Assembly: GCA_964458125.1 (NCBI GenBank)
Contig: CAYWHE010000024.1
Span: 1-29,139, forward strand
Reading direction: 5' to 3'
DNA: 29,139 bases
Origin: CAYWHE01 sp964458125
GTDB lineage: Bacteria; Bacteroidota; Bacteroidia; AKYH767-A; OLB10
A program made the translations under genes and the position numbers. Shown piece by piece: positions 15,851 through 25,062 of this stretch. The stretch's first letter is position 1, and every line of letters begins with the position of its first letter. The notes under the pieces were generated by a model. The model worked only from the letters and a program-made list of their open reading frames with translations, did no database searches and was not told where the DNA came from.

Positions 15851-18800
15851 GTGCCGGAATTCAGTCATTTACACGTTCATACCCAGTATTCTCTCCTTGA
15901 CGGAGCGGCCAATATAGGGGAACTTTATAAAAAAGCCGTTGGGAACGGCATGAAAGGCATTGCCATTACCGATCATGGGAATATGTTTGGCGTTTTCAAA
16001 TTTGTTGCGGAGGCGGCCAAATACAATACAAAAGAAAATCCCGGCACCATCAAACCCATTGTTGGCTGTGAGTTCTACCTGGTGGATGACAGGCATAAAC
16101 GCCAGTTTACCAAAGAAGACCGTGACGTCCGGTACCACCAGCTCATGCTGGCCAAAAACAGTGAGGGCTATAAAAACCTGGTCAAACTCTGTTCCCTGGG
16201 CTACATGGAAGGGTTGTACGGGAAATATCCGCGGATTGACAAGGAACTGGTTTTGAAATATCACCAGGGACTGATTGCCACCACCTGCTGCCTGGCCGCA
16301 GAGATCCCCCGTCTCATCATCAAAAAAGGGGAAGCGGAAGCGGAAGCGGCTTTTAAATGGTGGCTGGATTTGTTCGGGAAAGACTATTATATTGAACTGC
16401 AGCGTCATGACATCCCCGAGCAAGCCATTGTCAATGAAGTGCTGATCAAATTTGCACTGAAATACCAGGTGAAGATCATCGCTTCCAACGATTCCCATTA
16501 CGTGGACCGGCAAAATGCAAATGCCCACGATATCCTGCTCTGCATCAACACCGGTGAAAAGCAAAGCACCCCTTCGATGAAGGAATTTGCTGATGATGAT
16601 CTCTCTTCGAGGGGAAAGCGATTTGCCTTTTATAACGATCAGTTCTATTTTAAAACCACGGCTGAGATGGAGAAAGTTTTCCATGATGCACCTGTGGCTC
16701 TTGATAATACACAGGAGATCGTGGATAAGATAGAACCCCTGAAACTGAAGCAGGACATACTGCTCCCGCATTTTAAGATTCCCGAAGGCTTTAACGACCA
16801 GGATGAATACCTGAAATACCTGGCCTTTGAAGGAGCCCGGATGCGTTATGCCGAAATCAGCCCGGAAATAGAAGAACGCCTGAACTTCGAGTTATTCACC
16901 GTCAGGACCATGGGCTTTGCCGGATACTTCCTGATAGTGGCCGATTTCATCAAGGCCGGCCGTGACCTCGGTGTGTTTGTGGGCCCTGGCCGTGGATCAG
17001 CCGCCGGTTCGGCCGTAGCCTACTGCATCGGCATCACCAACATCGACCCGATCAAATACAACCTGCTTTTTGAAAGGTTCCTGAACCCCGACCGCAAGAG
17101 CATGCCTGATATCGACACGGATTTTGATGATGAGGGAAGACAAAAGGTGATTGATTATGTGGTCAATAAATATGGCAAAAACCAGGTGGCCCAGATTGTC
17201 ACGTATGGTACAATGGCTGCCAAGATGAGCATAAAGGATGTCGCCAGGGTGCTCGACCTTCCCCTTCCCGAAGCCAATGCCCTGGCTAAACTGGTGCCGG
17301 AACGTCCTGGTGTGGAACTCAACAGGATTATGAAAGCCCCTTTTGACGGGGAGAAAAGTCTGAAAGAAAAAGAAGGCCTGAATAACGATGAACTGGAAGA
17401 TATTAAAAAACTCCGGGAAATCGCCAAAGAGAACAGCCTGGCTTCCCGTGTTTTAAAAGAAGCCCTCATACTGGAAGGTTCCGTGAGGGGTGTCGGCATA
17501 CATGCCGCCGGGATCATCATCGCACCCAAGGACCTGACAGAAATTATCCCGGTGGCAACGGCTAAAGACACCGATCTGCTGATCACCCAGTATGACGGAA
17601 AGGTGATTGAAGATGCCGGAGTCATTAAAATGGATTTCCTGGGACTGAAAACCCTGACCATCATCAAGCATGCCCTGAAGCTGATTAAGCAGAATCATGG
17701 CGTGGACATTGACATCGACCTGATCCCCCTGGATGATCAGAAAACATTTGAACTTTACCAGAAAGGCGAAACCAACGGAACCTTCCAGTTTGAGTCAGTT
17801 GGCATGCAAAAATACCTGAAGGACCTGAAGCCGGATAAATTTGGCGATCTCATTGCCATGAATGCCCTCTTCCGACCGGGTCCGCTGGAATATATCCCCA
17901 ACTTTATCGCCCGCAAACATGGACGCGAATCCGTGAAGTATGATTTACCGGCCATGCAGGAACACCTGGAAGAAACCTATGGTATCACGGTTTACCAGGA
18001 ACAGGTGATGCTGTTGTCCCAGAAACTGGCGGGATTCACCAAGGGTGATGCCGACACCCTGCGAAAGGCCATGGGTAAGAAACAAAAGGAGGTGCTGGAT
18101 AAGATGAAGTCGAAATTCATGAACGGCTGCAAAGCCAACGGCCATGATGAGAAGACCTGTGAAAAGGTGTGGACGGACTGGGAAGCCTTTGCCAGCTATG
18201 CCTTCAACAAATCCCATTCCACCTGTTATGCTTTTGTTGCCTTTCAAACCGCTTACCTGAAGGCCCACTACCCGAGTGAATACATGGCCGCCGTGCTAAC
18301 CCTGAACCTGAGCAATATTGATAAAATCACCTTCTTTATGGATGAATGCAAACGGATGGGAATTTCCGTGCTGGGTCCGGATGTGAATGAAAGTGAGATT
18401 CATTTTTCCGTGAACCGCTCAGGCGCTATCCGCTTCGGACTTGGTGCCATAAAAGGCATGGGGGAAAGTGCTGCCGGGGCTATTATTGCGGAAAGACAGG
18501 CCGGTGGCCATTATATCTCCCTGTTCGACCTGGTCAAACGCGTGAATCTTCGCGCCGTCAATAAAAGAAGCCTGGAAAGCCTGGCCATGGCCGGTGCTTT
18601 CGACAGTTTCAGGGATGCCCACCGGGCCCAGTATTTTTACATGGATGGCCGGGATCAGCAAAACACCCTGGAAAAAATAATCCGATACGGAAACAACAGC
18701 CAGGAGCAGAAAAACCGGGCGCAACATTCCCTGTTCGGTGGGGTGGAAGCCATTGCTGAATCCACCCCCGTCATCCCGCAGACAGATCCCTGGAGCCAGT

Positions 18801-19441
18801 TGGAACAGTTGAAAAAAGAAAAGGAGGTCATCGGCATTTATATTTCAGGCCATCCCCTCGATGAATACAGGCTGGAAATGAAATCCTTCTGCACCGTCAA
18901 CCTGGAGCAATTGCAGGACCCCGTGAAATACCTCAATAAAGAAATCGCCTTCGGTGGCATTGTGGCTGATGCCGCCCATAAAACCGGAAAAACCGGGAAG
19001 CCCTATGGAACATTGACGCTGGAGGATTACACCAGTACCTTTCAACTGGCTTTGTTTTCAGAAGACTACCTGAAATTTAAGCATTTTCTTGAAAAGGATA
19101 CCTTTTTATACGTCAGGGGAAAGGTTCAGAACCGTTATAAATCAGAAGATCAATACGAAGTTAAGGTTTCCGGAATCCAGTTGCTTGGAGAGATCGGAAA
19201 TAAACTAACCAGGAACCTCACCATTCAGATCGAACTGGCCGCCCTGAATAAAACCAGCGTACAGGACCTGTTCGACCTGCTTAAACCGCATGAGGGACGG
19301 ATCCCCGTCAGGATGATCGTGAAGGACAGGGAGTTAAAATGGAACGTGGAGGGTCTGTCTAAAAAAGTGAAGGTCCAGTTCAGCCGCCAGCTTTTTGATG
19401 ACCTGGAATCCCTGCCCGAAATTGAATACAAAATCGGATGA
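15851..19441 (+). CDS. dnaE: DNA polymerase III subunit alpha
   Basis: 1196 residues. The PHP domain is at the start ('FSHLHVHTQYSLLDGA', 'AITDHGNMFGVF', 'IASNDSHYV'). The polymerase core has 'GPGRGSAAGSAVAYC' and the catalytic 'PDIDTDFDDEG' with Asp420 and Asp422. 'GSVRGVGIHAAGIIIAP', 'NALFRPGPLEYIP' and 'ASYAFNKSHSTCYAFVAFQT' follow. Near the C-terminus come a helix-hairpin-helix region and an OB fold ('IAFGGIVADAAHKTGKTG', 'GTLTLEDYTSTFQLALF'). It is the replicative polymerase in the cytoplasmic replisome. The start is GTG at 15851: a TGA lies in frame at 15830-15832 with no ATG between, and 'PEFSHLHVHT' is the expected beginning. trxA follows after 141 bases. Confidence 0.97.
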   Translation: MPEFSHLHVHTQYSLLDGAANIGELYKKAVGNGMKGIAITDHGNMFGVFKFVAEAAKYNTKENPGTIKPIVGCEFYLVDDRHKRQFTKEDRDVRYHQLMLAKNSEGYKNLVKLCSLGYMEGLYGKYPRIDKELVLKYHQGLIATTCCLAAEIPRLIIKKGEAEAEAAFKWWLDLFGKDYYIELQRHDIPEQAIVNEVLIKFALKYQVKIIASNDSHYVDRQNANAHDILLCINTGEKQSTPSMKEFADDDLSSRGKRFAFYNDQFYFKTTAEMEKVFHDAPVALDNTQEIVDKIEPLKLKQDILLPHFKIPEGFNDQDEYLKYLAFEGARMRYAEISPEIEERLNFELFTVRTMGFAGYFLIVADFIKAGRDLGVFVGPGRGSAAGSAVAYCIGITNIDPIKYNLLFERFLNPDRKSMPDIDTDFDDEGRQKVIDYVVNKYGKNQVAQIVTYGTMAAKMSIKDVARVLDLPLPEANALAKLVPERPGVELNRIMKAPFDGEKSLKEKEGLNNDELEDIKKLREIAKENSLASRVLKEALILEGSVRGVGIHAAGIIIAPKDLTEIIPVATAKDTDLLITQYDGKVIEDAGVIKMDFLGLKTLTIIKHALKLIKQNHGVDIDIDLIPLDDQKTFELYQKGETNGTFQFESVGMQKYLKDLKPDKFGDLIAMNALFRPGPLEYIPNFIARKHGRESVKYDLPAMQEHLEETYGITVYQEQVMLLSQKLAGFTKGDADTLRKAMGKKQKEVLDKMKSKFMNGCKANGHDEKTCEKVWTDWEAFASYAFNKSHSTCYAFVAFQTAYLKAHYPSEYMAAVLTLNLSNIDKITFFMDECKRMGISVLGPDVNESEIHFSVNRSGAIRFGLGAIKGMGESAAGAIIAERQAGGHYISLFDLVKRVNLRAVNKRSLESLAMAGAFDSFRDAHRAQYFYMDGRDQQNTLEKIIRYGNNSQEQKNRAQHSLFGGVEAIAESTPVIPQTDPWSQLEQLKKEKEVIGIYISGHPLDEYRLEMKSFCTVNLEQLQDPVKYLNKEIAFGGIVADAAHKTGKTGKPYGTLTLEDYTSTFQLALFSEDYLKFKHFLEKDTFLYVRGKVQNRYKSEDQYEVKVSGIQLLGEIGNKLTRNLTIQIELAALNKTSVQDLFDLLKPHEGRIPVRMIVKDRELKWNVEGLSKKVKVQFSRQLFDDLESLPEIEYKIG

Positions 19442-19534
19442 TCGGGTTCGGCCGGCAAAGGTGATTACCGGTCAAAACAATTTCAGTTAAGAAGTGTTAG
19501 AAAGCAGACATATAAGAAAGAGGGTGGAAATCCC

Positions 19535-19542
19535 TATCTTTG
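19535..19542 (+). promoter_or_regulatory. Candidate -7 promoter box for trxA
   Basis: TATCTTTG matches TAnnTTTG, 40 bases before the trxA ATG. The upstream -33 box is not recognisable. Confidence 0.45.
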
Positions 19543-19582
19543 ACCAGCATTTACATCAATCATTTAAATTAACTCATTGACT

Positions 19583-19903
19583 ATGGCAGTAGAAATTACA
19601 GATGCAAACTTCGAACAGGTTGTCATGAAATCGGACAAACCGGTACTGATTGACTTTTGGGCAGAATGGTGCGGCCCCTGCCGCATGGTGGGTCCTCTCG
19701 TGGAGGAACTGGCAAAGGATTATGAAGGAAAAGCCGTCGTGGGAAAAGTGAATGTGGACCATAACCCGAATATCTCCATGCAGTTTGGCATCCGGAATAT
19801 TCCCGCTTTGCTGTTCTTTAAGAATGGCCAGGTCGTAGACAAACAAATCGGCGCCGTTCCCAAATCCGTGCTGGCCGGTAAGCTTGAAAAACAACTGGCC
19901 TGA
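19583..19903 (+). CDS. trxA: Thioredoxin
   Basis: 106 residues from the ATG at 19583; a TTG two codons earlier is possible but not needed. It is a single thioredoxin fold without signal peptide: 'LIDFWAEWCGPCRMVGPLVE' holds the WCGPC redox site, 'VGKVNVDHNPNISMQFGIRN' follows, and 'IPALLFFKNG' has the cis-proline. It reduces protein disulfides in the cytoplasm and is recycled by thioredoxin reductase. It has its own likely -7 box after dnaE, so it can be expressed apart from the polymerase gene. Confidence 0.95.
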   Translation: MAVEITDANFEQVVMKSDKPVLIDFWAEWCGPCRMVGPLVEELAKDYEGKAVVGKVNVDHNPNISMQFGIRNIPALLFFKNGQVVDKQIGAVPKSVLAGKLEKQLA

Positions 19904-20068
19904 TGTGATCATCCTCCTCCTGGATGGTTTTCCTTTCCTGCCTGTCCGGCAACTCCTGGTTTTGGAGTGGTACGGGCTGATGAAGGTCCCCGTCCGAAGG
20001 CAACCCGTTCGATTTCCCTGCGTATGAAGTTTTAGCGGTCCATAGCGAATACAGGTCACGCTTACCAA

Positions 20069-20992
20069 ATGATTAACCAAAACGAAATACAGCAAACCGG
20101 CCACCTGGAATTCATTGCCAGACAAGTGGTGGAGGGATTTATTACCGGGCTGCATAAAAGTCCGTTCCATGGATTCTCGGTTGAATTTGCCGAACACCGC
20201 ATTTACAACCCGGGGGAATCCACCAAACATATAGACTGGAAGCTTTTCGGGCGTACGGATAAATTATTCATCAAACGCTATGAAGAGGAAACCAATCTGC
20301 GTTGCCAGATCATCCTCGACAACTCTTCTTCGATGCACTATCCCGAACCGGATAAAAAGCATCCGGAACTGAAAAACAAGATCACCTTTTCCGCGTACTG
20401 CGCCGCCTCCATCATGCACCTGTTGAAGATGCAACGTGATGCCGTGGGCCTTAGCATTTTTTCCGATCGCGTGGAAACCCATACCCAGTCCAAATCAACC
20501 ACCATTCATCACAAGTTACTGTACCAGAAACTGGAACAGGTATTGTCCACCCCGTCGGTTAACCGCAAAACGGCTGCTTCGGAAGCCCTGCATGAAATTG
20601 CAGAAAATATCCACAAGCGCTCACTTGTCGTGATCTTCAGCGATATGATGGAAGATGCCTCCCGTGACCAGAAAGATATATTCAGCGCCCTGCAGCACCT
20701 GAAATACAACAAACATGAAGTGATCCTTTTTCACGTGGTGGATAAAAACAGGGAGCTTGATTTTAATTTTGAAAACCGTCCTTACCTTTTTGTCGATGTG
20801 GAAACGGGCGAACAGGTAAAGGTTCATTCCAATGAAGTCAGGGATGAATATATCCAGGCCATGGCATCGTATAAAAAGGAACTCATGCTGAAATGCGCCC
20901 AGTATAAAATTGATTTCATTGAGGCCGATATACATGCGGGTTACAGGCAGGTATTGATGCCGTATCTCATCAAACGGGAAAGGATGAATTGA
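20069..20992 (+). CDS. DUF58 domain protein (vWA-like, MoxR partner family)
   Basis: 307 residues, no signal peptide or membrane helix. The DUF58 core is plain: 'GLHKSPFHGFSVEFAEHRIY', 'STKHIDWKLFGRTDKLFIKR', 'YEEETNLRCQIILDNSSSMH'. 'DNSSS' fits the DxSxS metal-ion site of von Willebrand A domains, and 'RSLVVIFSDMMEDA' gives the later Asp. These proteins usually sit next to a MoxR AAA+ ATPase and the BatA-BatD aerotolerance proteins, and are thought to work as adaptors in protein or metal-complex maturation. None of these partners is in the window. It follows trxA after 165 bases and ends 5 bases from the convergent giant gene. Confidence 0.92.
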   Translation: MINQNEIQQTGHLEFIARQVVEGFITGLHKSPFHGFSVEFAEHRIYNPGESTKHIDWKLFGRTDKLFIKRYEEETNLRCQIILDNSSSMHYPEPDKKHPELKNKITFSAYCAASIMHLLKMQRDAVGLSIFSDRVETHTQSKSTTIHHKLLYQKLEQVLSTPSVNRKTAASEALHEIAENIHKRSLVVIFSDMMEDASRDQKDIFSALQHLKYNKHEVILFHVVDKNRELDFNFENRPYLFVDVETGEQVKVHSNEVRDEYIQAMASYKKELMLKCAQYKIDFIEADIHAGYRQVLMPYLIKRERMN

Positions 20993-20997
20993 TTTTT

Positions 20998-23900
20998 TTA
21001 GCGGATCAGTAAAACCGTTCCCTTTCTGTTCTTCCGGGTGATTCTGCCTGATTCATCTTCCCCGCTGTAATTCACCAGCACCACATAAACATCTTCCTGG
21101 CATTTCACATTCCGGTAGGTTCCGTCCCAGCCGGGCTGAAAGTCATCCGATTTAAAAATCTGCTGGCCGTACCTGTTAAAGATGCCCCACTCCACTTCCA
21201 GCACGTTATAGGGAAATAATAAAAAATAATCATTTTTCCCGTCCTGGTTGGGAGAGAAACTGTTTGGAATAAAAATATAAAACTGGCATCCGGCCGTTCC
21301 GAAGGTGATGGTGTCCGTTTCCGAACAACCGTTTGGGTTGGTCACGGTAACCATATACGTGCCCTTTTCAGTCAGGGTCTTCATCCGGCTGGTATCTCCG
21401 TCATCCCACAGGTATGCCGCACCGGGATTGCCTGCATCCAGAACGACCATGTCGCCGCTGCACAGGGAACTGTCTTCGCCGAGGTCCACCACCGGGGCCG
21501 GGAGCAGGTCCACCAGCACACTGTCGGATGCGCGGCAATTCCCGTTGGCCGCCACCACCCAATACGTACCTGCACCGGCAACCAGGATAACCTGGCTGCT
21601 TTCACCTGTACTCCAGGAGAAGGAGGATCCGGGGTTGCCGGCATCGAGAAAAACGGGTACATTCTCACAAAAAGCGGTGTCCGGACCTAAATTGACCACC
21701 GGGTACGAAAGAAAGAAGACCGAAACAGAATCCCGGGTATCGCATTGCCCGTCATTTACCGTCACCTGAAATAACCCGGCTGCATTCACCGTAAGCGTCT
21801 GGGTTGTCGCTCCCGTACTCCACAGGTAGGTATATCCCGCCAGGCTGGGATCAAGCGTGACTGCCTGTCCGTCGCAGAGGGTGGTGTCGGCACCCAATTC
21901 AACCGGTAACAGGGGTATGAAATCAACCATGATGGTGTCTCCGGCCCGGCAGGCGCCTTTTGTAACCTCAATCACATACGTCCCGTTCAGGGTAACGCTG
22001 ATGCTTTGTGTGGTGGCCCCGGTACTCCACAGGTAAGCTGCGGCAGGCACTCCGGCATCCAGGGTGAGCGACTGCCCTTCGCAAAGAGTGGTATCATTAC
22101 CGACGGACACCACGGGAGGTATGTCAAAATTAACGTTTATGCTATCCGTTATATTGCAGATACCGTCATCCAGCTGCACCCAGTAAGTGCCGGCTGACGT
22201 CACCGTCATGCTGTTTAACGTGGACCCGTTCGACCACAGGTTCTGGTACCCTGCAACCGAAGCTCCCAGAGCAAGCTGTTCACCGGTGCATAATGTGGTG
22301 TCGTTCCCAAGAAATACCGGTGGAGGCAACTGAACAGTCAGCTGCAGGCTGTCGTCATCCGTACAACCGGCCAGGCTGACCGAAACCACGTAATACCCGG
22401 TGGCGCTGACGGAAATGGTCTGGGTAGTGGCTCCGTTACTCCACAGGAACAAGGCTCCGGCATTTCCGGCATCGAGCGTCACCTGTTGCCCGCTGCATAT
22501 GATGGTATCATTCCCGAGGCTGACATCCGGAGGAGGTACAAACTGGATGCTGATGCTGTCGGAAACGGTACACACCCCGTTGGTCATCGTCACCCAGTAA
22601 CTTCCCGTAGCGCTGACATTCAGGGAACTGCCTGAAGTGCCATTCGACCAGCTGTTGGTATAGCCTGCAGCTGATGCCGAAAGCTGCAATACCTGGCCAT
22701 CGCAAAGGGTAGTATCATTTCCCAGGAACAAAACCGGAGGCTGGCTGACGGTTACCTGGATGGTGTCCTTATCGATGCATCCGGAGACATTGGCGGTCAC
22801 CGTGTAGTTCCCGGTGGCGCTGACGGCAATGGTCTGCGTGGTGGCGCCTGTGCTCCAGGTGTAAGATGCCCCGGCATTACCGGCATCCAGGGTAACCTGA
22901 GCTCCGCTGCAGATCACCGTATCATTCCCCAGCATCACGGCCGGGGGGTTGTTAAACTGAACGTTTATGGTATCCGTTACCGTACAAACGTTATTGGTCA
23001 GCTGGACCCAGTAGGTTCCGCCACTGCTTACATTCAGGCTTCCAAGCGTGGTACCGTCCGACCAGGTCGCGGTATAGCCTGCTGCGGCGGCTGTGAGCGA
23101 CAATACCTGCCCGGTACATAGCACCGTATCGTTCCCCAGGAATAAAACAGGAGGCTGGTTGACCGTTATGACTATGGTATCCTGATCGGTACAGCCCGTC
23201 AGGTTGACCTGAACCGTATAATTGCCGGATGTATTCACACTGATAGTCTGAGTGGTCGCGCCGGTACTCCAGGTATAAACTGATCCGGAATTGCCTGCAT
23301 CCAGGGTGAGGGCCTGATTTCCGCAAAAGGTGGTGTCGTTACCGAGGTTGACTACCGGAGGAGGATTATAAGTGATGTTAATGCTGTCGGTGGAAACACA
23401 CAGGCCATCGGTAACCTGCAGCCAGTATAACCCGCCGGCTCCGTTTACGTTAATGGTCTGGGTCGTGGCGCCGGTACTCCAAAGGTAGACCGCACCCGGA
23501 TAGTTCGGATCCAGGGTGATGGCATTCCCGTTACAAAGCGTGGTATCATTACCCAGGAAAATCGGCAGGTCGCTGACGGTAACAATCCTGGAAAGCGTAT
23601 CGTGATGACAGTTATAATGAACGATCAGTTTAACATCATAGGTTCCGGCCACATTGAAGATATGGGAAGGATTGGTGAGCGTGGAGTAATTGGCCGCACC
23701 GGAAGGAAGATCGTCAAAATCCCAGGAAACGCTGTCCATCACTATCTGGTAGGAGGGGTTAAAGGAAACCTGGGCTCCCGTGCAGATCGTGGTATCATTA
23801 AAATTCGTGGCAACCGGAGGAGAGAAAAAACTTTCAATATAATCCGGAAGTCCCCAGATGCTAAGTCCTCCGTTCAGCACAACGGCATTCGGTGCATACC

Positions 23901-25062
23901 CGCAACCCATTCCCAGTGTGTTGGGGCTGTTAAACCGGTCTATGGAAGGAGATCCAAAAGGTCCGCCAAGGTTATTGTTGCTGAAGGTGGCCATGTACAT
24001 CTTTCCGTCGGAGGCCAGCTGAAGCGCACCGTAACTAACGGCAGATGTGGAAGCCACCACAGTCTGAGAAGCAACAATGGCGGCCGGTGATCCCGCCTGC
24101 AGGTTGTACTGAAACACATAATTAGGCGTTCCGGCATAATTATGGAAAGCTGCGTAAAATTTGGTTCCGTCCGGCGAAAAACTGCACCCATAAGGACCTC
24201 CGTAATTCCCGATCACCGGAAAATTGATGGTGACCGGGTTGGAAACCACACCCAGTACATTATCAAAATCAAACAGCTGGGTGGTGTTCAAAGGATAAAA
24301 CGTACAAAGACCTATATGTTGCTGGTCCGGCGCCACCTTCATGTAACCGATCGATTCGGCATTGATTCCGCTGCCCACATCCATGTGAATAATGCCCGTA
24401 TTGGAAATAACGGGAGGCTGCACACCGGATGGCGTTACGAGGTAACAATAAAAAGCATTCGTGTTCCATTCGTGGGTGATCACCCATACATCCCGCCCGT
24501 TGCAGTGCCTGACGGATGTGATTTTCTCCGACGCCGGGTTGACGAGTTGCACATTTTTAGTGGTAATTGCACCCAGGCCACCGTTCAGGGTCATATCGAC
24601 CACGCTATACGAAATTCCGCCATAGGAGCCCAGGTAACCGGCCTGCGCCCCAACGGCAAAAATGTAATACAGGTTGTTGTTTCCGGGATCGGGAACAATT
24701 ACTCCGGACTGTGTGGAAGACGGGTGGCCGAGCAACCCGTTGCCATTCACCATCACGGCATGCGTGCTGTCATAAACCGTTATCCCGTCGGTGTAAAAAA
24801 GCAGCTGTCCCGTCACCCGGTCGGCAATGGAGGCCGTACCTTCGAACGTATTCAGCGCCCCGTTGGTCAGCGGTACAGGCACCCCGCTGTTAAAATCCAG
24901 CCCGGCATGGTTTCCGAAATACCAGATGTTCGTTTGAAGACCGGCCTGCCCGAGCAGGTCCCTTCCGGTTCCGCCAAGGAGGAAAATTATCATCCAGATG
25001 CAGGCCGAAAACCGCATGATCAGTTTTTTGATAAGCTTAAAAACGAAAACCGTTTTTTTCAT
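20998..25062 (-). CDS. Giant secreted repeat protein with gliding motility-associated (T9SS type B) C-terminal domain
   Basis: 1354 residues. The signal region is within residues 1-39; the hydrophobic core 'ACIWMIIFLLGG' suggests a second possible start at residue 16. Residues ~44-420 are a propeller-like region ('NIWYFGNHAGLDF', 'QLLFYTDGITVYDS', 'GVIVPDPGNNNLYYIF', 'DGKMYMATFSNN') also seen in the protein at 1049-2551. A PKD-like domain lies at ~430-500 ('VSWDFDDLPSG', 'FNVAGTYDVKLIV'). Residues 503 to ~1262 hold eleven tandem 69-residue modules. The last ~90 residues are the type B sorting domain: 'IFIPNSFSPNQDGKNDYF', 'IFNRYGQQIFKS', 'GWDGTYRN', ending in basic residues. The start codon shares a base with the upstream stop (TAATG), implying coupled translation. 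Probably a large surface or secreted adhesin-like protein; ligand unknown. Confidence 0.9.
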   Translation of the reverse strand: MKKTVFVFKLIKKLIMRFSACIWMIIFLLGGTGRDLLGQAGLQTNIWYFGNHAGLDFNSGVPVPLTNGALNTFEGTASIADRVTGQLLFYTDGITVYDSTHAVMVNGNGLLGHPSSTQSGVIVPDPGNNNLYYIFAVGAQAGYLGSYGGISYSVVDMTLNGGLGAITTKNVQLVNPASEKITSVRHCNGRDVWVITHEWNTNAFYCYLVTPSGVQPPVISNTGIIHMDVGSGINAESIGYMKVAPDQQHIGLCTFYPLNTTQLFDFDNVLGVVSNPVTINFPVIGNYGGPYGCSFSPDGTKFYAAFHNYAGTPNYVFQYNLQAGSPAAIVASQTVVASTSAVSYGALQLASDGKMYMATFSNNNLGGPFGSPSIDRFNSPNTLGMGCGYAPNAVVLNGGLSIWGLPDYIESFFSPPVATNFNDTTICTGAQVSFNPSYQIVMDSVSWDFDDLPSGAANYSTLTNPSHIFNVAGTYDVKLIVHYNCHHDTLSRIVTVSDLPIFLGNDTTLCNGNAITLDPNYPGAVYLWSTGATTQTINVNGAGGLYWLQVTDGLCVSTDSINITYNPPPVVNLGNDTTFCGNQALTLDAGNSGSVYTWSTGATTQTISVNTSGNYTVQVNLTGCTDQDTIVITVNQPPVLFLGNDTVLCTGQVLSLTAAAAGYTATWSDGTTLGSLNVSSGGTYWVQLTNNVCTVTDTINVQFNNPPAVMLGNDTVICSGAQVTLDAGNAGASYTWSTGATTQTIAVSATGNYTVTANVSGCIDKDTIQVTVSQPPVLFLGNDTTLCDGQVLQLSASAAGYTNSWSNGTSGSSLNVSATGSYWVTMTNGVCTVSDSISIQFVPPPDVSLGNDTIICSGQQVTLDAGNAGALFLWSNGATTQTISVSATGYYVVSVSLAGCTDDDSLQLTVQLPPPVFLGNDTTLCTGEQLALGASVAGYQNLWSNGSTLNSMTVTSAGTYWVQLDDGICNITDSINVNFDIPPVVSVGNDTTLCEGQSLTLDAGVPAAAYLWSTGATTQSISVTLNGTYVIEVTKGACRAGDTIMVDFIPLLPVELGADTTLCDGQAVTLDPSLAGYTYLWSTGATTQTLTVNAAGLFQVTVNDGQCDTRDSVSVFFLSYPVVNLGPDTAFCENVPVFLDAGNPGSSFSWSTGESSQVILVAGAGTYWVVAANGNCRASDSVLVDLLPAPVVDLGEDSSLCSGDMVVLDAGNPGAAYLWDDGDTSRMKTLTEKGTYMVTVTNPNGCSETDTITFGTAGCQFYIFIPNSFSPNQDGKNDYFLLFPYNVLEVEWGIFNRYGQQIFKSDDFQPGWDGTYRNVKCQEDVYVVLVNYSGEDESGRITRKNRKGTVLLIR
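21277..23556 (-). repeat. Eleven tandem 207-bp modules coding 69-residue beta-sandwich repeats
   Basis: The 'LGNDT' (or variant) motif of successive units begins, in gene order, at 23556, 23346, 23139, 22932, 22725, 22518, 22311, 22104, 21897, 21690 and 21483. The first spacing is 210 bases and all nine others are exactly 207. Each unit has 'LGNDTTLC', then 'LDAG', 'WSTGATTQTI', 'G.Y.V', a second Cys and 'D(S/T)I.V'. The two Cys could form a disulfide. Units 2, 4, 6 resemble each other, and 3, 5, 7 resemble each other. The end coordinate is set by one unit length after the last start. Confidence 0.9.

Noticed and set aside
15869..16771. 300-codon open frame on the minus strand inside dnaE
   Set aside because: It lies entirely antisense to the conserved PHP region of dnaE and its translation has no recognisable domain; long shadow frames are common in this codon usage.
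19574..20230. 218-codon minus-strand frame across trxA and the DUF58 start
   Set aside because: Antisense to two clear genes and no family features; the intergenic part alone would be too short for a gene.
21277..23556. CRISPR array or satellite DNA as an explanation of the regular 207-bp period
   Set aside because: Units are contiguous coding sequence in one open frame without spacers; divergence follows codon structure, so they are protein repeats.
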